DNA of 39,409 bases from an uncultured Bacteroidales bacterium (lineage in GTDB: Bacteria > Bacteroidota > Bacteroidia > Bacteroidales > F082). The notes below the pieces were generated by a model. That model was not told the origin of the DNA and searched no databases. It saw only the letters and a list, made by a program, of their open reading frames with translations. The position numbers were made by a program, and so were the translations under genes. Location of the stretch: NCBI GenBank assembly GCA_937902805.1, contig CALEMB010000120.1:1-39409 (forward strand), given 5' to 3'. Numbering within the stretch: the first letter of the stretch is position 1; the number at the start of each line of letters is the position of its first letter. This document shows, piece by piece, positions 16,210-25,124 of the stretch.

Positions 16210-16995
16210 ATGAAAATCAATAGAATAGTAGTTTATTTGGCTTTGGTCGTATTAGTGGGGGCGTCTACATCATGTGTTACTGCCAAAAAGGTGCGTTATT
16301 TGCAGGACATGCCCACTGAGGGTATGCCTTTGAATGAAACCTTGGAAGCCACTGTGGCTCCCTATGATGAACTCCGTATCCAAGTACTTAGCAATACAGG
16401 AAAGGACGACGAGTTGCTGAAACCCTTCAATGCTATGCGTCTAGCTGGACAGTATGGAAATACCTATTTGGATGGCTACCTTGTGGATGCTAATGGAAAC
16501 ATTGAATTCCCAGTACTGGGTGAGATTCATGTGCAAGGCTTGACTCGTTTGCAATTGCAGGATACTATTGCTACGCAGTTGGAGCAAAATGGCTATATCA
16601 AGAATCCCTTGGTGGTGGCTCGTTTTCTGAATTTCAAGGTGTTTTTCTTGAGCAGTTCTGGTGGTAAAGTGCTTAATGTTACCAATGAACGTTGTACCTT
16701 TTTGGAAGCTTTGGCTATGTCGGGCGGTTTGGATTGGTACACCCGTCGCGACCGCATCGGTGTGATGCGTGAAGTGAACGGTAAACGTGTCATCCATTAT
16801 CTTGATCCGCGATCAACGTCTATTTTTGACGATGACTTCTTTGTGTTGCAACAAAATGACATTATTTTCACTGAAGAGAGGCCATACAAGTTCTTTAGTA
16901 CCAACTTGAGTACAGTCTTGTCTTTGGTTTCTGCGGCAACATCTTTGGTGGCTGTTTATACTCTAATAAGGTCTTTCTGGCCAAACGGAAAATGA
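16210..16995 (+). CDS. wza: Wza-like outer-membrane polysaccharide export lipoprotein
   Basis: A 261-residue exporter of the Wza/BexD type. The signal peptide has a lipobox ending at Cys22 (GASTSC). The polysaccharide-export domain follows (APYDELRIQVLS, 50-61; YLVDANGNIEFPVLGEIHVQGLT, 90-112). An SLBB-like region (NFKVFFLSSSGGKVLNV and TFLEALAMSGGLDWYTRRDRIGVMRE) spans about 141-189. A C-terminal hydrophobic helix (about 232-256) takes the place of the membrane-spanning helix of Wza. ATG 16210 was chosen because it gives the lipoprotein signal; the in-frame TTG at 16174 lies within the -7 promoter element. It is followed 34 bases later by the Wzc-like gene, its normal partner for secretion across the envelope. 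Confidence 0.92.
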   Translation: MKINRIVVYLALVVLVGASTSCVTAKKVRYLQDMPTEGMPLNETLEATVAPYDELRIQVLSNTGKDDELLKPFNAMRLAGQYGNTYLDGYLVDANGNIEFPVLGEIHVQGLTRLQLQDTIATQLEQNGYIKNPLVVARFLNFKVFFLSSSGGKVLNVTNERCTFLEALAMSGGLDWYTRRDRIGVMREVNGKRVIHYLDPRSTSIFDDDFFVLQQNDIIFTEERPYKFFSTNLSTVLSLVSAATSLVAVYTLIRSFWPNGK

Positions 16996-17029
16996 TTTTT
17001 TGATAGTACTATAAAGAAAATAATAAAAA

Positions 17030-19591
17030 ATGGCAACGGATAATAACAATACTAACTTGAGACCCAACGACATGAATGCGTTTTTTGACGAAAACGCTAA
17101 CAGTGGATTCAAGTTTAAGGATTTGGTTTTCTTGATTCTGCATCATCTGCCGTGGTTTCTTGTTTGCGCGGCGATAGGCGGTATCATTGCTTTTTATAAT
17201 GTGCGTGGCAAAGATAGAATCTATGCCAGTTACTCTTCTATCCTTATCAAAACTCTGGCCAATGGTGGCTCCGAATCATTTCGTGGTTCGGCGCCTTTGA
17301 ATTTGATTTCGGGCCCAGGTTTGGTGGTGAGTACCGTCAACAATGAGGTGATGGTGCTTCGTTCGCAGAAGAACATGGAGGATATGGTGCGTAAATTGAA
17401 CTTATGTACTATGTATTCTTATGAGACAAAGGTTTCGCGTCGTAATACTGATTTGTATAAAGATTCTCCCATTACGGTGACATTCCCTGAGCTGGATGAG
17501 AATTCAAGGGCTTCCTTTAGTGTAAAACTTCTTGATAAGGAGTATGTGCTGCTAGATGGTTTTGGTGAGGGTATTCCTTCCATGAAAGTAAGGGTGAACG
17601 ATGTGGTGATTTCACCTGTTGGTAAGCTAGTGGTAACTCCTACGTGGAAATACGATGATTTCATCAATATAACTATTGTGGTGCGTCACGCCCCGTTGAA
17701 GTCGGTGGCAAATTTCTATCGTAGCCGTATTAACATTTCAAGAGACAGTGAACGTAATGCATTGTTGCGTTTATCCTTGCGTGACACTTCTCCCGTGAGG
17801 GCAGCAGATGTTCTTAATACCTTGATGGAAGTGTATAATCAGGAGTCCATCGACGACCAGCAACGTATTTTAACCTATACCGAGAAGTTTATTAATGACC
17901 GTATTGAACTCTTGATGAGCGACATCGAGGAATACCAGCAGTATTCTGTTGATTTTAAAAAGAGTCATAACATTATCGATATGGGAAGCTACGGCCAGTC
18001 CTATGTCTCAAAAAGCACTGCCAAAACCGAGGAAGTTCAAAAGTTGGAAGCCCAAAAAGATATGGTCCGTTATCTGTTGAATTTCATCCGAAACAACCAA
18101 GACCAAATCATTCCCGTTGGTGTGGTTACAGTCTCTTCGGAGGCCGCAGCGGTGATTGCAAAGTATAATGACAATATTGTAAAAATTGACAAGTACAAGG
18201 CAGATGGTACGGTCAACAATCCTGTCGCCCAAGGTGTAATGGAAGAGCAGGTGACACTTCATGCTAGCATCATTTCGATTTTGGAAACCAACCTGTTGGG
18301 ACTGGAAAACCGCATTGAGGCGGCTGAAAGGGAAAGAATGATTGCCAATTCCCAAATACAAACTGTTCCAGAGGCGCAGGTAGAATTCCAGTCTTTGTCC
18401 CGTATGCAGAACATCAAGGAACAACTTTACCTTAATTTACTTACCAAGCGCGAGGAATTGATGATGACCAGCCCCCAATTGGAAGCTACGGGTAAGATTA
18501 TCGATTATGCGTCGGCAAATTATGGCCCTGTTGCTCCAGATGAGAAACGCGCAACTTTGATTGGTCTCTTAATTGGCTTGGCCATTCCGATTATCATTAT
18601 GGTGCTTCGTAATATGTTAGATACTACTATCCATGAGAGAGCGGACATACAGAAGAGTTCTAGTGTTCCTTTCTTGGGAGATGTCCCGTATGAGGATGAT
18701 GTGAAAGATCATTCCATTGCAGTGAAGGAGAACGGACGAGACTCGCTTTCCGAATCCTTCCGCTTGATACGATCTACCCTTGAATATATGAAGGATAGAA
18801 AGGATGGCGGACATGTCATCATGTTCACTTCGTTCATGGTGTCTTCTGGAAAGACCTTCGTTTCCACCAACTTGGCGACGAGCTTTGCTTTGGCAACAAG
18901 AAAGACGGTCATTGTTGACTTGGATATCCGTAAAGGTACCTTGTTTAAGGTGTTTGGCGTGAATACCCGAGCTGGTATCTCCAACTATTTGTCGGGCAAA
19001 ACGGACAACGTTGACGACATCATCCATTCTAGTCAGGTGGTACACAATCTCGATATTATTTTTTCAGGTCCTGTGCCGCCTAACCCTGCTGAATTGCTGA
19101 TGAGCACCCGCCTTGATGCATTAGTTGCCGAACTGCGCAAACGTTATGAATACATCTTCTTGGACAATGTGCCCGTGGGTATGGTGGCTGACTCCGACAT
19201 TGTGAAGCGTGTGACCGATACCACCATTATGGTGATTAGGGCGAACAAGACAGACAAGCGTTTGCTCTTTGATGTTGATAAGTTCTATCACGACAAAACG
19301 TTCCCGAACCTTTGCGTGGTGTTGAACGGCGTGAATAAAAAGAAGCGCGGCTATGGCTATTATGGTTATGGCTATGGTTATGGCTATGGTTATGGCTATG
19401 GTTATGGCTATGGTTATGGCTACGGTTATGGCTACGGTTATGGCTATGGTTATGGTAATGAAGATGAGGAAAAGAAGAAAAAGAAGAAATGGTATGATAA
19501 GCTTTATAAGAAAATTTTCCCCCATCGTCATCGTCATCATCACCATCATTCCCGTAAACCATCAAAGATGGCAGACGACGGCAAGGAATAA
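17030..19591 (+). CDS. wzc: Wzc-like BY-kinase and chain-length regulator with a (Gly-Tyr)n tail
   Basis: An 853-residue inner-membrane tyrosine autokinase that controls polysaccharide polymerisation and export. Membrane helix 1 (about 34-56) and helix 2 (about 506-527) flank a periplasmic region with coiled-coil segments. The cytoplasmic BY-kinase domain has Walker A SSGKT (Lys608), Walker A' VIVDLDIR (Asp630, Asp632) and Walker B YIFLDN (Asp712). The Walker A lacks the leading Gly of GxxxxGK[ST]; a serine stands there (SFMVSSGKT). The C-terminus is unusual: residues 774-808 are almost pure Gly-Tyr with 18 tyrosines, then Asn-Glu-Asp-Glu-Glu, six Lys (815-820), and a His-rich stretch (HRHRHHHHH, 832-840). 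BY-kinases normally have a cluster of about 5-8 tyrosines at this end as autophosphorylation sites. The PHP phosphatase gene follows 11 bases after the stop. Confidence 0.95.
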   Translation: MATDNNNTNLRPNDMNAFFDENANSGFKFKDLVFLILHHLPWFLVCAAIGGIIAFYNVRGKDRIYASYSSILIKTLANGGSESFRGSAPLNLISGPGLVVSTVNNEVMVLRSQKNMEDMVRKLNLCTMYSYETKVSRRNTDLYKDSPITVTFPELDENSRASFSVKLLDKEYVLLDGFGEGIPSMKVRVNDVVISPVGKLVVTPTWKYDDFINITIVVRHAPLKSVANFYRSRINISRDSERNALLRLSLRDTSPVRAADVLNTLMEVYNQESIDDQQRILTYTEKFINDRIELLMSDIEEYQQYSVDFKKSHNIIDMGSYGQSYVSKSTAKTEEVQKLEAQKDMVRYLLNFIRNNQDQIIPVGVVTVSSEAAAVIAKYNDNIVKIDKYKADGTVNNPVAQGVMEEQVTLHASIISILETNLLGLENRIEAAERERMIANSQIQTVPEAQVEFQSLSRMQNIKEQLYLNLLTKREELMMTSPQLEATGKIIDYASANYGPVAPDEKRATLIGLLIGLAIPIIIMVLRNMLDTTIHERADIQKSSSVPFLGDVPYEDDVKDHSIAVKENGRDSLSESFRLIRSTLEYMKDRKDGGHVIMFTSFMVSSGKTFVSTNLATSFALATRKTVIVDLDIRKGTLFKVFGVNTRAGISNYLSGKTDNVDDIIHSSQVVHNLDIIFSGPVPPNPAELLMSTRLDALVAELRKRYEYIFLDNVPVGMVADSDIVKRVTDTTIMVIRANKTDKRLLFDVDKFYHDKTFPNLCVVLNGVNKKKRGYGYYGYGYGYGYGYGYGYGYGYGYGYGYGYGYGYGNEDEEKKKKKKWYDKLYKKIFPHRHRHHHHHSRKPSKMADDGKE
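19349..19453 (+). repeat. 12-bp tandem repeat encoding the Gly-Tyr tail
   Basis: The unit GGTTATGGCTAT, alternating GGT and GGC glycine codons, is repeated almost perfectly for 105 bases. Two copies have TAC instead of TAT, and an extra TAT sits near the start. It encodes 18 tyrosines in the kinase tail. Such a repeat can expand or contract by 6 or 12 bases without changing the frame, so tyrosine number may vary between strains. On the minus strand it gives long Asn-His-Ser-His open frames that are only shadows. Confidence 0.95.
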
Positions 19592-19602
19592 ATTGATTAA
19601 TC

Positions 19603-20334
19603 ATGCTTGGTTTTAGATTGCATCATTTGCCAAAGGATTTCTTTCAGGATGCTTGTGACATCCATTGCCATTTGCTCCCTGGAGTTGATGATGGTTTCTC
19701 GTCAACGGAGAAATCGTTGCATGCCTTGAAGAAGTTGGAGGAGCAAGGTGTTAAGAAGATGATCCTCACTCCGCATTTCATGAGTAATTATCCTAATAAC
19801 AATAGGGAAAATATCATGTCTGAGTTTGAGGCATTTAAAACGGAGGCATCACAGGCTTGTCAAATCGAGATCCGTTTAGCAGGTGAGTATATGCTGGAAA
19901 TGCAGTTTGTTGATCATGTTAGTCAGGGTATGCTTACGCTCGATAATGTCGGGAAGCATGTGCTATGCGAAACTTCCTATCTGATGTATGCGCCTGACTA
20001 CACTACGATGTTGTATGATATCATGTGCGATGGTTATCAACCTGTCATTGCTCATCCCGAAAGGTATGAATATGCGAATAGGGACATTTATCATAGGTGG
20101 AAAGACAAACGTTATAAGTTTCAGTTGAACCTACTTTCTTTGGCTGGTGCTTATGGTGCGCCTGTTCGCAGTCGAGCATTGTATCTTCTGAGTGAAGACA
20201 TGTACGATTTTATCGGTTCCGATATGCATAGTCTAGACAACTTCAGGCGTTTCCTGCCTGAAATTAGGTTGAAAGCGAGAGAAATCGATGCTATAGCGCA
20301 ACTGCTTGAAAACAACAAGAAACTTTTCGACTGA
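19603..20334 (+). CDS. CpsB/CapC-type PHP-domain protein-tyrosine phosphatase
   Basis: A 243-residue metal-dependent phosphatase that would dephosphorylate the tyrosine tail of the neighbouring BY-kinase, resetting its polymerisation cycle. The PHP motifs are all present: DIHCHLLPGVDDG (19-31), ILTPHFM (54-60), an AGEYMLE block, VIAHPERYEY and IGSDMHSLDN, supplying the His, Asp and Glu ligands of a multinuclear metal site. Family members are 240-260 residues, so the length is normal. It is the last gene of the polysaccharide locus and is followed by a hairpin between convergent genes. In this group the PHP enzyme replaces the Wzb-type low-molecular-weight phosphatase of E. coli. Confidence 0.93.
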   Translation: MLGFRLHHLPKDFFQDACDIHCHLLPGVDDGFSSTEKSLHALKKLEEQGVKKMILTPHFMSNYPNNNRENIMSEFEAFKTEASQACQIEIRLAGEYMLEMQFVDHVSQGMLTLDNVGKHVLCETSYLMYAPDYTTMLYDIMCDGYQPVIAHPERYEYANRDIYHRWKDKRYKFQLNLLSLAGAYGAPVRSRALYLLSEDMYDFIGSDMHSLDNFRRFLPEIRLKAREIDAIAQLLENNKKLFD

Positions 20335-20360
20335 CTACAGTAGTTTCAGCGGTATAAAAC

Positions 20361-20395
20361 AACAATCCCGATAGGCATGGCCCGTCGGGATTGTT
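20361..20395. terminator. Bidirectional hairpin between convergent genes
   Basis: AACAATCCCGA (20361-20371) and TCGGGATTGTT (20385-20395) form a perfect 11-bp stem with a 13-base loop. It sits in the 82-base gap between the phosphatase gene (+) and the patatin gene (-). T-rich sequence follows on both sides but without a long T-run, so termination in both directions is likely but not certain. Confidence 0.7.
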
Positions 20396-20416
20396 TCGTT
20401 TAGTTCTTCTGCTTCT

Positions 20417-22735
20417 TCAGAAGGTGTATCCGAGGGAAATGTAGTTGGTGACGCGTTTTGTGCAATTGGACCACTGCAGAGTGAACGAAATCGGGCCGAT
20501 GAAACTGTTGTAAGAATAACGCAAGCCCACTCCAGAATAGAATTTGTCGCCCTGGATGATGCCTGTTCCGAACGGATTGGCACCATATAGGAAGTTATAG
20601 GTGGCGGTAACATAATGCTTTTCAAGGAAGTTGTAGCGCAAATCACAACGCAGGATAACTGTTAAGTCGTTGACATAATCCACATGGTTGACTCCGATAA
20701 AGGGCAGTTGGTGGTCGAAATGTCTACCGGCAATCTCACCAATGACGTTCCATAGATTGGCATAGATGGATTCATTAAACAGGCATCGGGCATAGAGCTG
20801 GGGGATGATGGTAAACCTGCCATCCTTGGGTGTGAGATAGCCTTGAATGTAATAACTAGCTTCGAAAGTCGTGTTCTTTTCTTTCAGGTCGAAATGGACT
20901 TGACCGTTGAACGAGGTGTTTATACCGTGTTTGGCGAAATAAGGATGGTCGAGGTTGTCGTAACTAAATGTCATGAAAGGTGAGATCAGGAGATTTTTGT
21001 GAAAATAGGGCAAGGAAACCATGGACTGGTCGATGGTGTCGTTGCTGAAGTCGATGAGGGAGGCTTGGTCGAATGAGGTAGAAGTAAAGGAGGCACCAAT
21101 GGCGGTATTGATGTCTAGCAAATGGAATTGCGACACATAAGCGCTTATCTTGTGCTGGTCGTAATGGAGGTTGGAGTAATTGTTGTCGGAAACCAAGGAC
21201 TTGTAGTGCTCGCTTCTATAATCATAGGACAAACTGAAACTGGCAATATTGATGCCGGCATAGGTACCCGTGACATTGAATTTCGGATTGTAGCTGAGCT
21301 TGCCTCTGAGGCTGAGTTTAAATCCGGAGAGGCGTTTTTCGTTGAGACCCAGTTTGAGCAGCAAACCAGCACCCTCCTCGGTATCGTAACGTAGCCCGAG
21401 GCTGAAGACATGGGGATGTGTCGGCTTGAAATTCATCGTCAAAGTGTAGGCTTCTTGAACTACCCCGTTGATGGTGTCAAGGCCGTTTTCCGTCAGGTTG
21501 TATGTGATGTCGTCAAAAGCCCCAGTCCCTCTATAAATGTCGATGGCGTTATTGATGTCTTTTTCTGAAACGAATTGTCCCACCTTCAGTTTTCCTTTTC
21601 TGAGTAGCCACTTGCTTTTCAACTCGTCGCTTGGGCTGATGACAATGGACCTGATGAAGACGGGGGCATCAGCGAGGTTTCTCGCCTTTGAGGCTCGTAA
21701 TTTTTTGCCCAAAGGGGAACCATTGATGGAATCCAAATAATGTTTGATGCTTATTAACTCATCATGGTGCTTTTTCGCTTCACGGTATCCACGATGGACA
21801 AGGGTGTCGATGGCATCATGGTTAAAACTTAAGGTACCATAGCCTGTGATGTCAGGTGTAATATGAACGTCGCATAATGCTTGGTTTTCATATCTTTTCG
21901 TATTGACGGCGTTGTTGATAAGCCCATTGAGTATGTCGGCTACGGTTATGGCATCCTCAGCTTCATAAAGGGTGTCGGCATCTGATACTTCTACACCGAT
22001 GATAATGTCGGCCCCCATTTCCCTGACTATGTCTGCGGGGAAGTTGTTCACCAGTCCTCCATCAACGAGTAGATACCTGCCCATGGTGACGGGAGAAAAC
22101 ACACCAGGTATGGCCATGCTGGCGCGCATCGCGGTCGGGACGTTTCCGTGCCTGATGACGACTTCCTTGCCCGTCCTGATGTCAGTGGCTACACAGGCAA
22201 AAGGGATGGGCAAATCGTTGAAATCCATTTCTTTTTGATAACCTACACACAAGTCGTTGAATAGGTTGATTAAAGCGGTGTTGTTGACATACGCGCTGGG
22301 GATGAAACCGAGGGCTTCATCTTTTAACTTACTGTGAATGATTCGGTCGAGGCTGAATGGAATGTTGACCACGTAAGTGCTCGAGCGTTGTCTGGATTCG
22401 ATTGACATAGCAGAACGGTCGATTTTATTGCCCACATATTCCGACCAATTCATTTCGGCGATTAACGTGGCAAGTTCATCAGGTGAATAGCCCATGGCAT
22501 ATAAGCCTCCGATGATGGAACCAATGCTGGTGCCCGACACGTAATCAACGGGGATGCCTATTTCTTCAAGGTATTTCAATACTCCTATGTGAGCGGCACC
22601 TTTAGCTCCTCCACCGCCAAACACTACGCCAACTTTCGGACGCGGTGCAGGGATGTGATAATTCATTTGTTGGGCTTGAAGCGGCAAAACCCCAATGCAG
22701 ACCAACAACAATAGTATGATTCGTTTTATGTTCAT
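20417..22735 (-). CDS. Patatin-like phospholipase with POTRA-like and outer-membrane barrel domains (copy B)
   Basis: A 772-residue outer-membrane lipase-like protein. A signal peptide (about 1-22, ending LQAQ) precedes a patatin domain (about 34-235) with oxyanion loop GGGGAKG (40-46), nucleophile elbow GTSIG (Ser70) and catalytic Asp in DGG (Asp225). All catalytic parts are intact. A POTRA-like region follows at about 360-430 (VGQFVSEKDINNAIDIYRGTGAFDDITYNL). The rest is beta-strand-rich and ends in Gly-Tyr-Thr-Phe with a C-terminal aromatic residue, the usual barrel signal. This layout matches PlpD-like (type Vd) proteins, in which the barrel carries the lipase to the surface. It lies 10 bases after its paralogue, surely co-transcribed. 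Confidence 0.93.
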   Translation of the reverse strand: MNIKRIILLLLVCIGVLPLQAQQMNYHIPAPRPKVGVVFGGGGAKGAAHIGVLKYLEEIGIPVDYVSGTSIGSIIGGLYAMGYSPDELATLIAEMNWSEYVGNKIDRSAMSIESRQRSSTYVVNIPFSLDRIIHSKLKDEALGFIPSAYVNNTALINLFNDLCVGYQKEMDFNDLPIPFACVATDIRTGKEVVIRHGNVPTAMRASMAIPGVFSPVTMGRYLLVDGGLVNNFPADIVREMGADIIIGVEVSDADTLYEAEDAITVADILNGLINNAVNTKRYENQALCDVHITPDITGYGTLSFNHDAIDTLVHRGYREAKKHHDELISIKHYLDSINGSPLGKKLRASKARNLADAPVFIRSIVISPSDELKSKWLLRKGKLKVGQFVSEKDINNAIDIYRGTGAFDDITYNLTENGLDTINGVVQEAYTLTMNFKPTHPHVFSLGLRYDTEEGAGLLLKLGLNEKRLSGFKLSLRGKLSYNPKFNVTGTYAGINIASFSLSYDYRSEHYKSLVSDNNYSNLHYDQHKISAYVSQFHLLDINTAIGASFTSTSFDQASLIDFSNDTIDQSMVSLPYFHKNLLISPFMTFSYDNLDHPYFAKHGINTSFNGQVHFDLKEKNTTFEASYYIQGYLTPKDGRFTIIPQLYARCLFNESIYANLWNVIGEIAGRHFDHQLPFIGVNHVDYVNDLTVILRCDLRYNFLEKHYVTATYNFLYGANPFGTGIIQGDKFYSGVGLRYSYNSFIGPISFTLQWSNCTKRVTNYISLGYTF

Positions 22736-22745
22736 CTACTTATCA

Positions 22746-25055
22746 TTAGAAAGTGTAACCGAATGAGAAATAGAATCCGAAGTGACTTTCGCCGTAATAG
22801 TTTAGCCAGTGGCCAGTCAATGAAACCGGTCCTATGATGCTATTGTAGGAATATTTCAAGCCAGCCCCGTTTAGGCTGAATTTAAGCATCTGGGGGAAAG
22901 TGCTATAACTCAAATCAGACCAATCCGTCTTGATGTTGTACATTGCTGTCAAATAATGCTTCCCATAGAAATTGTAACGCAAGTCGCAGCGTAGAATGCT
23001 CGTGATGCTGCTCATGTTGGCGTCAATGCTGCCAACACCAATAAAAGGCATCTGATTCTCGAAATGACGCCCCGCAATCTCACTGCCATACGTATTCATA
23101 AGGTTGAAATATGAATGCATTGGGTCGCGGTTGATCGAAAAACGACCATAAACCTGAGGGATGATGGTAAATCTTCCATTGTTGGGGGTGATGTAGCCCT
23201 GAAAAGCGAGATTGACGTCAAAATACTTTCTTTTTTCTATGACCTCATAATAGAAATGAGTGCTCAAATGTGCAGAGATACCGTGTTTGGCAAAGTAGCT
23301 GTCGTCAAGATTGTCGTAAGTTAGGTTGATAAAGGGAACAAGCATGGAGTTGTCACGGAGTATTGAGTCAACTGAAGAGGCTTCTTCCATGGAAAGGAGG
23401 TCATATATAGTGCGGTTGAATGACAATCCAATGTTGGTGCTGAAGTTAAGCATGTGGAACTGCGAGATATATCCACTTACTTTGTGTTGCTGGTAATGCA
23501 AGTTCACGGATTTATTGTTCTCAACCAAGGCACTAAAATGCTCGTTCCTATAGTTGTAAGCTGCGCTGAAGCTGGCCAATGCAGGCTGAGCGTATGTATA
23601 GACAAGGCTGACTTTCGGGTTGTAGCTGAGCTTTAACTTGAAATCGAGTTTTGACCCATCAAAACTTTTCTCATTGAGCCCGATTTTGAGTAATAGAGCT
23701 GCACCTTCTTCGGTGTCGTAACGGAGGCCCAAACCCACAACATTGGCCTTTGCAGCCTTCATGTTGATGGACAAGTCGTAAGAGTCGGAGAGCACACCTC
23801 GTACGTGGACGGAGTCTTGTTCCTTGACGTTGTATGTGATTTCGTCGAAACAGCCAGTGCCGCGATAAATGTTTATGGCACGTTCAATCTCGTTCTTGCT
23901 GTAGGTTTTTCCCACTTCAAGTCCTCCCTTGCGCATCAACCAACGGCTGTCTCGTTCACTCACGTTGTTGAATTCTATTGAATTGACAACAACGCTGTCT
24001 TCCAACAGGTTGTATGCCTTGGGCGCATGAAGTTCTTTGCCGAGGTTATAATCGGCTTGGTTGTCGAGATGTTGCTTGATGGCGAGCAGTTGGTCATGAT
24101 ATTGGGCAGCTTTCTTGTAGCCACGATTTACCAATGTGTCGATGGCTTTAGGTGTGAAACTGAGCATGCCGAAACCGCTGACGTCGGGGACAATGTGGAT
24201 GTTGCAGAGCTCGCGGTTTTCCTTGCGTTTGCCATTGGTACTGTTGGTTACCAAGCGACCAAGTAGTTGGGGGAGGGATTGGATGTCCTCGCGGGTGATT
24301 TTCTTTTCGTTGGTCACTTCTACGCCAATGATGATGTCGGCGCCCATCTCCCTCAAAACGTCTGCAGGAAAGTTGTTGACCAAACCTCCGTCGACGAGTA
24401 CCATGTCGTCAATCGAAACTGGCGAGAACACGCCTGGTATGGCCATACTGGCGCGCATGGCAGTGGGGACGCTACCGCTCCGTAACACGACTTCTTCTCC
24501 CGTGACGATGTCAGTGGCCACACAAGCGAATGGGATAGGCAAATCGTTGAAATCCATCTGCTCTTGATAACCGACGCACAAATCATTAAACAAGTTGACC
24601 AATGAGCTGTTGTTGACATAGGCACTTGGCAAACTGTTGATGAACTTAGTGTTGGGGTCTTTGTCAAATAGGCTCTGTAAACTGAATGGAACATTGAGAA
24701 AAGTGCTGCTGGTACGTTCGCGAGTTTCGAGCGACATGGAGGAACGGTCGATTTTGTTGCCGATGTATTCATTCCAGTTTATGTTGGCGATGAGTTTAGT
24801 CATTTCCTCGGGTGTGTAGCCTAAGGCATAAAGACCGCCGATGATGGAACCCATGCTGGTGCCCGCCACATAGTCGACGGGGATGCCCATCTCTTCAATG
24901 TATTTCAGTACACCAATGTGCGAGGCTCCTTTGGCACCGCCGCCACCGAGCACAACACCTACTTTCGGACGAGAAGATGATTGTGCCTTGTGACTTTGGG
25001 CTTGTAGACCCGTTATGCAGAGGCATGTTATCAGGAAAAGGAAAAAACGTTTCAT
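22746..25055 (-). CDS. Patatin-like phospholipase with POTRA-like and outer-membrane barrel domains (copy A)
   Basis: A 769-residue paralogue of the next gene with the same layout: signal peptide (about 1-20), patatin domain with GGGGAKG (37-43), GTSMG (Ser67) and DGG (Asp222), a POTRA-like segment (VGKTYSKNEIERAINIYRGTGCFDEITYNV) and a C-terminal barrel ending SFGYTF. The catalytic dyad is intact. The two copies are closely alike in the patatin part (for example both have GIPVDYV before the nucleophile elbow and PTAMRASMAIPGVFSPV before the DGG). They differ much more in the barrel strands and in the 200-300 region. This points to an older tandem duplication with diverging surfaces. The M3 peptidase gene lies 69 bases upstream. 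Confidence 0.93.
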   Translation of the reverse strand: MKRFFLFLITCLCITGLQAQSHKAQSSSRPKVGVVLGGGGAKGASHIGVLKYIEEMGIPVDYVAGTSMGSIIGGLYALGYTPEEMTKLIANINWNEYIGNKIDRSSMSLETRERTSSTFLNVPFSLQSLFDKDPNTKFINSLPSAYVNNSSLVNLFNDLCVGYQEQMDFNDLPIPFACVATDIVTGEEVVLRSGSVPTAMRASMAIPGVFSPVSIDDMVLVDGGLVNNFPADVLREMGADIIIGVEVTNEKKITREDIQSLPQLLGRLVTNSTNGKRKENRELCNIHIVPDVSGFGMLSFTPKAIDTLVNRGYKKAAQYHDQLLAIKQHLDNQADYNLGKELHAPKAYNLLEDSVVVNSIEFNNVSERDSRWLMRKGGLEVGKTYSKNEIERAINIYRGTGCFDEITYNVKEQDSVHVRGVLSDSYDLSINMKAAKANVVGLGLRYDTEEGAALLLKIGLNEKSFDGSKLDFKLKLSYNPKVSLVYTYAQPALASFSAAYNYRNEHFSALVENNKSVNLHYQQHKVSGYISQFHMLNFSTNIGLSFNRTIYDLLSMEEASSVDSILRDNSMLVPFINLTYDNLDDSYFAKHGISAHLSTHFYYEVIEKRKYFDVNLAFQGYITPNNGRFTIIPQVYGRFSINRDPMHSYFNLMNTYGSEIAGRHFENQMPFIGVGSIDANMSSITSILRCDLRYNFYGKHYLTAMYNIKTDWSDLSYSTFPQMLKFSLNGAGLKYSYNSIIGPVSLTGHWLNYYGESHFGFYFSFGYTF

Positions 25056-25083
25056 GGTTTATTGTTGTTTTTAATTGAATTAT

Positions 25084-25112
25084 GTAGGGCTGTCATAGTA
25101 TGGCAGCCCTAC
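25084..25112. repeat. Hairpin between the M3 peptidase and patatin genes
   Basis: GTAGGGCTG (25084-25092) pairs with CAGCCCTAC (25104-25112), and inside it CATA with TATG after one mismatch. The stem is GC-rich but lacks a T-run on the minus strand, where it is read after the peptidase stop. It could be a partial terminator or an mRNA-stabilising element that sets different levels of peptidase and patatin transcripts. Confidence 0.55.
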
Positions 25113-25124
25113 AATCATTATAGG

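Noticed and set aside
19349..19453. Possible CRISPR-like repeat array
   Set aside because: The units are contiguous 12-bp coding repeats without spacers and in frame with the kinase.
19236..19604. Minus-strand frames rich in Asn-His-Ser-His or Ile-Ala-Ile-Thr repeats
   Set aside because: They are the reverse reading of the Gly-Tyr repeat in the kinase gene; there is no start context or family match.
25084..25112. Riboswitch or small RNA in the gap before the patatin genes
   Set aside because: Only one simple stem is visible in 69 bases; no known aptamer pattern or separate promoter is seen.
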